64,000 nt of DNA, taken from contig NZ_JAINZW010000001.1 in assembly GCF_020026895.1 (NCBI RefSeq), positions 744,001-808,000 on the forward strand, given 5' to 3'. Shown here piece by piece: positions 53,743 through 62,515 of this stretch; positions within the stretch are counted from its first letter, which is position 1; every line of letters starts with the position of its first letter. The notes under the pieces are model-generated. The model saw only the letters and a list, made by a program, of their open reading frames with translations. It was not told the origin of the DNA and ran no database searches. This stretch comes from Novilysobacter selenitireducens. Its GTDB lineage: Bacteria; Pseudomonadota; Gammaproteobacteria; Xanthomonadales; Xanthomonadaceae. Both the position numbers and the translations under genes were made by a program.

Positions 53743-54183
53743 TCAGCGCGAGGCGACCGCCGCGACCACCAGCGCCACCGCGATCCACGCCAGGTCCGCG
53801 GCGCCGTTGGCCAGTTGCGCCAGCGTCCACGCCAGCCCGGAGCCGAGGCGCACCGCCGACTCCCACGGCTGCAGGCCCAGCATCGCGCCCAGGTGGGCTG
53901 CGATCAGCCACCAGTTGGCCAACGCAATGGCCGTCGCGGTGCCCACGACACCCAGCGCCAACCGCAGCGCGCCCGGGCGCCATCCGCCCAGGCGCAGGAC
54001 CCAGGCGACATCGAGCGCGGCGACCACGGCCATCCAGCTGTGCTGGCGGCCGGTATTGGCTCCGAGCAGCACCCACACCGCAGCGAAGCCCAGCACTGCC
54101 ACCGACAGCAGCAGCCACGACATCCAGCCGACACCACGCGCGGATCGGCGGGCCTCGGCGGGGCGGGGAACGGAGGCGGTCAT
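53743..54183 (-). CDS. Hypothetical four-helix membrane protein
   Basis: A 146-residue protein with four likely transmembrane helices (about 22-42, 48-64, 74-98 and 118-143) and a basic N-terminus (PRPAEARRSARG). No family motif is recognised. It lies between pntB and sufT on the opposite strand, convergent with pntB. Coding potential is supported by strong hydrophobic periodicity and lack of a competing gene on the other strand. It could be a lineage-specific protein. Confidence 0.6.
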   Translation of the reverse strand: MTASVPRPAEARRSARGVGWMSWLLLSVAVLGFAAVWVLLGANTGRQHSWMAVVAALDVAWVLRLGGWRPGALRLALGVVGTATAIALANWWLIAAHLGAMLGLQPWESAVRLGSGLAWTLAQLANGAADLAWIAVALVVAAVASR

Positions 54184-54287
54184 GGACAGGGGGGGCAGTC
54201 TCGTCAGGGGCAGCGCGACAGGATAGCCGGCGTAGCCCGTTACAATGGCGGTCTTGTGCCCATCGGTGGCACCCCAATGTTTCCGGC

Positions 54288-54842
54288 ATGTATTCCCGCA
54301 GCAGCGAACCCGTCCGATTCGAGCGCGATTGCGCCGCCGTACTCGTGCCCCAGGGTGAGGAGGTCAACCTCCCCGCCGGCAGCGTCGGCTACATCACGCA
54401 GGCGCTGGGCGGCAGCTACACCGTGTTCGTGGAGGGCAATCTGTTCCGCATCGCCGGGCGGGATGCCGACGCCATCGGCAAGGAGCCGCCCGAGCCGTTG
54501 CAGCTACCGGAAGGCGCGGACGACGAGGCGGTCGAACAGCTCGTCTGGAAGCAGCTGCGCACCTGCTTCGACCCCGAGATCCCGATCAACGTGGTCGACC
54601 TGGGCCTGGTGTACGAGGCCCGCGTATTGCCGACGGGCGAGGGCGGTCAGCGCACCATCGAGGTCAAGATGACCCTGACCGCGCCGGCCTGCGGCATGGG
54701 CGACATCCTCGTCGCCGACGTTCGCGACAAGCTGGAGATGATCCCGACGGTGGCGGAAGCGGACGTGGAACTCGTGTTCGACCCGCCGTGGAACCGCACG
54801 ATGATGTCCGAATCGGCGCGTCTCGAGACCGGGATGCTCTGA
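54288..54842 (+). CDS. sufT: Iron-sulfur cluster assembly protein SufT
   Basis: A 184-residue protein with the C-terminal MIP18/DUF59 domain: CFDPEIPINVVDLGLVYEARV, MTLTAPACGMGDILVADVRDKL and VELVFDPPWNRTMMSE. The N-terminal part (about 1-70) is the SufT-specific beta-rich region. SufT helps mature Fe-S proteins, with the most effect under high Fe-S demand in the species studied. The other suf genes are not nearby. A TACAAT hexamer at 54241-54246 may be its -10. Confidence 0.92.
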   Translation: MYSRSSEPVRFERDCAAVLVPQGEEVNLPAGSVGYITQALGGSYTVFVEGNLFRIAGRDADAIGKEPPEPLQLPEGADDEAVEQLVWKQLRTCFDPEIPINVVDLGLVYEARVLPTGEGGQRTIEVKMTLTAPACGMGDILVADVRDKLEMIPTVAEADVELVFDPPWNRTMMSESARLETGML

Positions 54843-55208
54843 GCGGCCAGCGCCGCACGCAGCACCTCCCGACGGCACCCCGAAGGCCCCCCATTCATGT
54901 CTCCGGCCAGCCGGTCGGAACGGGCGGCTGTTTGCCGGATCTGGCGGGAAGCGGCCTATGACCGCTTTACGGCCGAATCATGACTTTTGGCATGGCAATC
55001 CACAAAAATGAGACTTAAGTCACATTTTGAAGTGTGAAATTGCTGCGGCCGCAACTTGAACTTCACATGAACCGTCACGTAGCGTCGATGTCCTGACGCA
55101 ACGCGTCAGTTCCTGCCGCCATGCCAGGGGCCAGAACGCTCCATCGGCCATGCCGGTTTTCGCCGCATCCAGCGGCACACATCACGAAAGTCTTCGGGGG
55201 TTTCACTG
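54843..55208. promoter_or_regulatory. Upstream region of subtilase gene, AT-rich in part
   Basis: A 366-base gap with no recognised gene. The first 110 bases are ordinary GC-rich sequence. From about 54975 to 55070 the base composition turns AT-rich and holds a CRP/Clp-like palindrome (55009-55024), a further TGTGAA/TTCACA pair (55033-55038 and 55062-55067), and a TGCGGCCGCA palindrome. The stretch before the ATG at 55209 is a long leader. This looks like the control region of the secreted protease. Confidence 0.55.
55009..55024. promoter_or_regulatory. Clp/CRP-like binding site
   Basis: TGAGA, CTTAAG, TCACA: one mismatch from the CRP-family consensus TGTGA-N6-TCACA, with a palindromic core. 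In Xanthomonas and Lysobacter the CRP-like regulator Clp controls extracellular enzymes, so a site about 185 bases before a secreted protease gene is plausible. Binding itself is not shown. Confidence 0.6.
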
Positions 55209-57284
55209 ATGTCCAAGCACCATTCGGGTCTGCGCGTCCGCGCGCTGGCCGCAGCCACTACGCTCGCGCTCGCGTCCACCTCGGCCCTGGCCGCGGACCG
55301 GGTCAACATGGCCGGGCTGCAGTCCGCGCCGACCCACGACCGCTTCATCGTCAAGTACCGCGAGGGGAGCGCGCCGCAGACCAGCACGGCGTCGCTGAAC
55401 ACCGCGCTCAACCGCGCCGCCACCGCTGCCCGCGGCGGCAAGGCCTTGGGCCTGCAGCGCCTGCGTCGCATCGGCACCGGCGCCGACGTCGTCACGGCCA
55501 GCCGCAAGCTGGACCGCGTCGAGGCCGCCGCGCTGATGCGCCAGTTTGCCGCCGATCCGAACGTCGAGTACGTCGAGGTCGACCAGCTGCTGCAGCCGCT
55601 GTTGACCCCCAACGACCCGCGCTACAGCCAGCAGTGGGGCTACTTCAACGCCACCGGCGGCATCCGCGCCGACCAGGCGTGGGATGTCTCCACCGGCCAG
55701 GGCATCGTGGTCGCCGTGCTCGACACCGGCAGCACCAGCCACAGCGACCTCAACGGCAACACCATTGCCGGCTACGACATGATCAGCGACGCCACCGTTG
55801 GCGGTGACGGCAACGGTCGCGACAACAACCCGGCCGATCCGGGCGACTACTACCAGGGCCAGGGCTCCAGCTGGCACGGCACGCACGTGGCCGGTACGGT
55901 CGCGGCGCTTACCAACAACAACAACGGCGTCGCCGGCACCGCGTTCGGCGCCAAGGTGCAGCACGTGCGCGTGCTGGGCCGTGGCGGCGGTTACACCTCC
56001 GACATTGCCGACGGCATCATCTGGGCCTCGGGCGGCAGCGTCAGCGGCGTGCCGGCCAACCCGACCCCGGCCGAAGTCATCAACATGAGCCTGGGTGGCA
56101 GCGGCTCGTGCGGCACCACCACGCAGAACGCCATCAACGGCGCCATCTCGCGCGGCACCACCGTCGTCGTGGCCGCCGGCAACAGCAACGCCAATGTCTC
56201 GGGCTTCACCCCCGGCAACTGCAACGGCGTGATCTCGGTGGCTGCCACCGACATCAACGGCTCGCGCGCCAGCTTCTCCAACTACGGCTCGCTGATCGAC
56301 GTGTCCGCGCCGGGCGTGAACATCCAGTCCACGCTCAACAGCGGCAGCCAGGGCCCGGGCTCGGAAAGCTACGCCAACTACAACGGCACCTCCATGGCCG
56401 CACCGCACGTGGCGGGCGTGGTCGCGCTGATGCAGGCCGCCGCACCGTCGCCGTTGACCCCGGCGCAGGTCGAGCAGGTCCTGAAGGACACCGCGCGCGC
56501 GCTGCCGGGCAGCTGCTCGGGCGGGTGCGGTGCCGGCATCATCAATGCCAAGGCCGCGGTGGATGCCGTCTCGGGTGGCAACCCCGACCCGGATCCGGAT
56601 CCGGAGCCCGGCGACACCGTGCTGACCAAGGGCGTGGCCAAGACCGGCCTGTCCGCCAGCACCGGCAACTCGCTGAACTACACGATGGCCGTGCCGTCGG
56701 GTGCTTCCAACCTGACGTTCACCATGTCCGGTGGCACGGGTGATGCGGATCTCTACGTGCGGTTCGGCAGCGCGCCGACCGACACGACCTACACCTGCCG
56801 TCCGTACCTCAACGGCAACAACGAGACCTGCACCATCGCCGCTCCGAGCGCCGGCACCTACTACGTCCGCGTGAAGGCCTACTCGAGCTTCTCCGGCGTC
56901 AGCCTGGTCGGCAACTACGACACCGGCGGTGGTGGTGGCCAGCCGCAGACCTACACCAACAGCGGCGACTACACGATCTCCGACAACTCCACCGTCGAAA
57001 GCCCGATCACGGTGTCCGGCCGCAGCGGCAATGCCCCGAGCAGCGTGCCGGTGGCCGTCGACATCCGCCACACCTACAAGGGTGACCTGCGGGTGGACGT
57101 GGTCGCGCCGGACGGCTCGATCTACAACATCCACAACCGCTCCGGCGGCAGCGCCAACAACATCATCGGCACCGCGACGCTCAACCTCTCCAGCGAAGCT
57201 CTCAACGGCACCTGGAAGCTGCGCGTCAACGACAACTACAACGGCGACACCGGCTACATCAACAGCTGGAGCATCACGTTCTGA
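55209..57284 (+). CDS. Secreted S8 subtilisin-like serine protease with PPC and P domains
   Basis: A 691-residue exported protease. Signal peptide: residues 1-28 (STSALAAD). An I9-type propeptide covers about 35-130 (RFIVKYREGS, VEYVEVDQLLQPLL). The catalytic domain (about 140-450) has Asp172 (VVAVLDTGST), His223 (SWHGTHVAGTVAA) and Ser395 (NGTSMAAPHVAG). After a PDPDPDPEP linker come a pre-peptidase C-terminal (PPC) domain (about 475-570, TFTMSGGTGDADLYVRFG) and a proprotein-convertase P domain (about 585-691, DIRHTYKGDLRVDVVAPDG). This layout is typical of Lysobacter/Xanthomonas extracellular proteases. It has its own terminator. Confidence 0.95.
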   Translation: MSKHHSGLRVRALAAATTLALASTSALAADRVNMAGLQSAPTHDRFIVKYREGSAPQTSTASLNTALNRAATAARGGKALGLQRLRRIGTGADVVTASRKLDRVEAAALMRQFAADPNVEYVEVDQLLQPLLTPNDPRYSQQWGYFNATGGIRADQAWDVSTGQGIVVAVLDTGSTSHSDLNGNTIAGYDMISDATVGGDGNGRDNNPADPGDYYQGQGSSWHGTHVAGTVAALTNNNNGVAGTAFGAKVQHVRVLGRGGGYTSDIADGIIWASGGSVSGVPANPTPAEVINMSLGGSGSCGTTTQNAINGAISRGTTVVVAAGNSNANVSGFTPGNCNGVISVAATDINGSRASFSNYGSLIDVSAPGVNIQSTLNSGSQGPGSESYANYNGTSMAAPHVAGVVALMQAAAPSPLTPAQVEQVLKDTARALPGSCSGGCGAGIINAKAAVDAVSGGNPDPDPDPEPGDTVLTKGVAKTGLSASTGNSLNYTMAVPSGASNLTFTMSGGTGDADLYVRFGSAPTDTTYTCRPYLNGNNETCTIAAPSAGTYYVRVKAYSSFSGVSLVGNYDTGGGGGQPQTYTNSGDYTISDNSTVESPITVSGRSGNAPSSVPVAVDIRHTYKGDLRVDVVAPDGSIYNIHNRSGGSANNIIGTATLNLSSEALNGTWKLRVNDNYNGDTGYINSWSITF

Positions 57285-57332
57285 TAGTGGTCTGATCGAA
57301 CGGACTCGATCCGAGTCATCGCGACACCTTGG

Positions 57333-57357
57333 ACCCCGGCTTCGGCCGGGGTCTTTT
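57333..57357 (+). terminator. Intrinsic terminator of subtilase gene
   Basis: ACCCCGGC, TTCG, GCCGGGGT followed by CTTTTTG: an eight-base stem closed by a stable UUCG tetraloop and a U-run, 49 bases after the protease stop. A textbook intrinsic terminator. Confidence 0.92.
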
Positions 57358-57494
57358 TGTGTCCGGGAATTGACGGAGCGGGTGGAGACGTCGGCCGGGG
57401 CGGCGGACGTCAGGCGACAGGAGACGGCGCTCTGTACGTGCCCATCAAGAAGCGTCGATTGGAGCGGGCGGGCGCGATGCCGCCGCCCGGAGGA

Positions 57495-57983
57495 TCAGCC
57501 CAGCGCTTCGAACCGGTTGGCGTCGACGTTCTTGCGCACCTTGGCCGGGTCCCAGATGCGGCCGTTCATGGCGATGTAGACGCCGGCGGGGAGCGACTGG
57601 ACCGCACCGACCGCCGTGCCGATGTTGAACTCGGCATCCGAGCCGCGGAAGCGGGCCGGGTTGAGCGCGCCCGTCAGCACGATGGTCTTGCCAGGGATCG
57701 AGGCCAGCACCTTGGCGGTCTCGACCATGCTGTCGGTGCCGTGCGTCACCAGCACGTGGCGTGCGGGCTGGGCGGCGATGGTCGCGCGCAGCAGTTCGCG
57801 GTCGGCATCATCCAGGTGCAGCGAATCCTTGCGCAGGATCGGGATCACGCTGTAGCGGAACGCCACGCCCAGCTCGTCGAGGATGCGGCCGATCTGAGGC
57901 TCGCCGACCTGGAAGTCGGACTTGTCGTCGAAGTAGATCTTGTCGATCGTGCCGCCGGTGGTGACGATGCAGAGCTGGTCCAT
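57495..57983 (-). CDS. Single-domain asparaginase-like protein
   Basis: A 162-residue protein equal to the N-terminal domain of bacterial L-asparaginases. Both catalytic motifs are present: CIVTTGGTIDKIY and LVTHGTDSMVETA, with ALNPARFRGSDAEFNIG and the C-terminal GVYIAMNGRIWD. Classical enzymes are about 330 residues and need a second domain at the dimer interface; here it is missing and the frame ends cleanly. Such short forms are found in several proteobacteria, activity unproven. Confidence 0.85.
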   Translation of the reverse strand: MDQLCIVTTGGTIDKIYFDDKSDFQVGEPQIGRILDELGVAFRYSVIPILRKDSLHLDDADRELLRATIAAQPARHVLVTHGTDSMVETAKVLASIPGKTIVLTGALNPARFRGSDAEFNIGTAVGAVQSLPAGVYIAMNGRIWDPAKVRKNVDANRFEALG

Positions 57984-58048
57984 GGAGTGCTGCGGCCGGT
58001 GCTTCGGGGAGGGCGTGGATTATAGGCCGCCGTCGGAAGCGCCGGCCC

Positions 58049-60343
<2,295 letters not shown>

Positions 60344-60345
60344 GA

Positions 60346-60963
60346 ATGCCGTCTGCAACCCGGGCCGTAGCCCCCCTGACCCTGGCGTGCGTGCTCGCAC
60401 TGGCGCTCGTCGCCTGCGACCGGGGCGATGACGCCGCCACGCCCGCGGCCACCACCGATCCGGCCGCGGCCACGCCATCTGCCGAAGCGCCACCGGAGGA
60501 AGCGCCCGAGGCAGACGCCAGCGAGCCGGCCACGCCGCGACTAGCACTCCCGACGCTGGATGGAGCGACATACGACCTGGCCGACCACCGCGGCAAGTGG
60601 GTGGTGGTCAACTTCTGGGCGACGTGGTGCGCGCCGTGCCTGAAGGAAATGCCGGAGCTGTCGGCGCTGGACGCGATGAACGAACACATCGAGGTCGTCG
60701 GACTGGCCTACGAGGAGATCGACGACGCCGACATGCGCGCCTTCCTCGACAAGCACCCGGTGGTGTATCCCATCGCCGTGCTGGACGTGACCGCGCCGCC
60801 GGAGGACTTCGACACCCCGCGCGGACTGCCCATGACCTACCTGATCGCGCCCGACGGTCGAGTCGCGCACAAGGTGCTGGGCCCGGTGACGGCGCGCGAG
60901 ATCGAGGAGGCGATCGCCGAGGCCGGTGGTCCGGCGCCGACCGGGGTAGAGGTCGAATCGTGA
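60346..60963 (+). CDS. TlpA-like thiol-disulfide reductase lipoprotein
   Basis: A 205-residue lipoprotein (lipobox ALVACDRG) with a low-complexity Ala/Pro/Glu spacer (residues 27-62) and a thioredoxin fold (about 63-195). The redox motif is WCAPC in [17 protein letters not shown]; the cis-Pro is in [12 protein letters not shown]. It probably reduces periplasmic disulfides, for example in cytochrome c or peptide-methionine systems (inference). It overlaps the acyP start as GTGA. Confidence 0.9.
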   Translation: MPSATRAVAPLTLACVLALALVACDRGDDAATPAATTDPAAATPSAEAPPEEAPEADASEPATPRLALPTLDGATYDLADHRGKWVVVNFWATWCAPCLKEMPELSALDAMNEHIEVVGLAYEEIDDADMRAFLDKHPVVYPIAVLDVTAPPEDFDTPRGLPMTYLIAPDGRVAHKVLGPVTAREIEEAIAEAGGPAPTGVEVES

Positions 60964-61235
60964 GCATCGCCCGCTTCCTCGTCAGCGGCCACGTGCAGGG
61001 CGTGTTCTTCCGCGCCAGCACCCGTGACACCGCGCAGGCACTGGGCCTTGAGGGCTATGCACGCAACCTGGACGACGGCCGGGTGGAAGTCGTCGCGCAG
61101 GGCAGCGAGGAAGCCATCGAAGCCCTGCGGGCGTGGCTGCACGAAGGCCCGCCGCAGGCACGCGTTGATCGGGTCGAGCGCGACTCGGGCACGCCCGATG
61201 ACATGCCGGCCGAAGGACGCTTCCTGATCCGCTAG
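60960..61235 (+). CDS. acyP: Acylphosphatase
   Basis: A 91-residue acylphosphatase that cleaves carboxyl-phosphate bonds. The phosphate-binding loop GHVQGVFFRAST holds the catalytic Arg and the catalytic Asn is in GYARNLDDGRVEVVAQG. The start is GTG at 60960, overlapping the TlpA-like stop, which gives the usual family length (about 90). Confidence 0.95.
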   Translation: MSIARFLVSGHVQGVFFRASTRDTAQALGLEGYARNLDDGRVEVVAQGSEEAIEALRAWLHEGPPQARVDRVERDSGTPDDMPAEGRFLIR

Positions 61236-61270
61236 GGCGTGTGCGAAAGGACGGCGGCAACCGACGGCCG

Positions 61271-61780
61271 TCAGAACAGGCGTTGCCAGTACCCGACGTC
61301 GATCCACCGGTCCTGCTTGCGTCCGACCTGCTCGAAGTGCGCCACCTTGTGGAATCCCAGACGCTGGTGCAGCGCGATGCTGCGCGCATTGGGCAATGCG
61401 ATGCCACCAATGACCGCGTGCATGCCGCCGGCGCGGATCGCGTCCAGCAGCGCGCCATACAGCGGCTGGCCGATGCCGCGGCCGACGGCGCCGGCATCCA
61501 GGTAGACGGTGGACTCGACCGTATGCCGGTATGCGCAACGCCCTTTCCAGCGCGAGGCGTAGGCATACCCGAGCGGCGCGCCGTCGGGTCCTTCGGCCAG
61601 CAGCCAGGGCAGCCCGGCGTCCAGGGTCTCCCGGATGCGTGCGGCCATGTCGCCGGCCGTAACCGCATCGGTCTCGAACGTCACGCAGGTGTTCAGGACG
61701 TAGTGGTTGTAGATGCGCGCCAGCGCCTCGCCATCATCGCTGCGTGCGGGACGGACGGAGGTGGCGCTGGCGATCGTCAT
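61271..61780 (-). CDS. GNAT N-acetyltransferase (phosphinothricin acetyltransferase-like)
   Basis: A 169-residue acetyltransferase. The N-terminal ARIYNHYVLNTCVTFET and the acetyl-CoA-binding DAGAVGRGIGQPLYGALLDA are typical of the Pat/YncA/MnaT group, as are ASRWKGRCAYRHTVESTVY and LGFHKVAHFEQVG. Family members acetylate phosphinothricin, methionine sulfone or related amino acids; true substrate here is unknown. The Met at 61780 gives the family length. moaB lies 14 bases upstream on the same strand. Confidence 0.88.
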   Translation of the reverse strand: MTIASATSVRPARSDDGEALARIYNHYVLNTCVTFETDAVTAGDMAARIRETLDAGLPWLLAEGPDGAPLGYAYASRWKGRCAYRHTVESTVYLDAGAVGRGIGQPLYGALLDAIRAGGMHAVIGGIALPNARSIALHQRLGFHKVAHFEQVGRKQDRWIDVGYWQRLF

Positions 61781-61794
61781 GGGCGTGGGGTGCG

Positions 61795-62316
61795 TCAGCG
61801 TTCGCGCAGGCGCGGCCGCAGCGTGGCGAGGTTGCAGGGCCGGGTGCGCGCGTCCAGTTGCGCCTGGATGATGAGCTCCCACGCCGTGCGGCAGGCCGAA
61901 GTCGACCCGGGCAGCGCGAACACGAACGTGCCGTTGGCCAGCCCGGCGAATGTACGCGACTGCAGCGTCGACGTGCCGATCTCATCGAAGCTCAACGAAC
62001 GGAACAGCTCGCCGAAACCCGGCATCTCCTTGTCGAGCAGCGGAAGCAGCGCCTCGGGCGTGGAGTCACGCCCCGTGAAGCCGGTGCCACCCGTGACCAG
62101 GATGCCGTCGATGCCATCGTCGGCGATCCACTGCGACACCTGCGCCCGCAGCCGGTAGCGGTCGTCGGGCAACAGCGCCCGACCCGCGAGCCGGTGGCCC
62201 GCCGCCCCCAGCGCCTGCACCAGGTAGTCGCCCGAGGTGTCCTCGGCCGCGGTGCGGGTGTCGGAGACGGTCAGCACGCACAGGTGCAGGGGGATGAAAT
62301 CGCGTTCGGTACTCAT
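61795..62316 (-). CDS. moaB: Molybdenum cofactor biosynthesis protein MoaB
   Basis: A 173-residue MogA/MoaB-fold protein that adenylates molybdopterin or supports that step. The MPT-binding motifs VTGGTGFTGRDSTPEAL and FALPGSTSACRTAWELI are complete, preceded by VLTVSDTRTAAEDTSGD. Size and sequence match MoaB. Other moa genes are not in the window. The start at 62316 avoids a low-quality N-terminal extension into the REP region. Confidence 0.94.
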   Translation of the reverse strand: MSTERDFIPLHLCVLTVSDTRTAAEDTSGDYLVQALGAAGHRLAGRALLPDDRYRLRAQVSQWIADDGIDGILVTGGTGFTGRDSTPEALLPLLDKEMPGFGELFRSLSFDEIGTSTLQSRTFAGLANGTFVFALPGSTSACRTAWELIIQAQLDARTRPCNLATLRPRLRER

Positions 62317-62347
62317 GGCCCGAAGTGTACGGCGGGCACGCACCCCT

Positions 62348-62478
62348 GTAGGAGCGGCTTCAGCCGCGATCGCCAGAACGGCAACCTGTAGAAGCGACGT
62401 AAGTCGCGATGGGATCCACCGCCGACGCGACTCGACGACCGGTGGGAGGAGGAGCATCGCGACTTACGTCGCTCCTAC
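62348..62478. repeat. REP-like repeat cluster 2 (three elements)
   Basis: Element one (62348-62371) repeats GTAGGAGCGGCTTCAGCCGC exactly as at 44289. Element two (62388-62411, GAAGCGACGTAAGTCGCGA) and element three (62455-62478, its reverse complement with one change, ending GTCGCTCCTAC) form an inverted pair. The cluster lies between moaB and the GT41 gene. No REP-associated transposase gene is present in the window. Confidence 0.87.
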
Positions 62479-62515
62479 AAGGGCTGGGCTCTTCAGATCG
62501 CGGCAGAAACCATGT

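Noticed and set aside
55033-55067. TGTGAA and TTCACA as a second Clp site
   Set aside because: The half-sites are 23 bases apart instead of six, so they cannot form one CRP-type site; kept only as a note on the region.
56590-56615. Short tandem GATCCG/GACCCG units
   Set aside because: They encode the Asp-Pro linker between protease domain and PPC domain.
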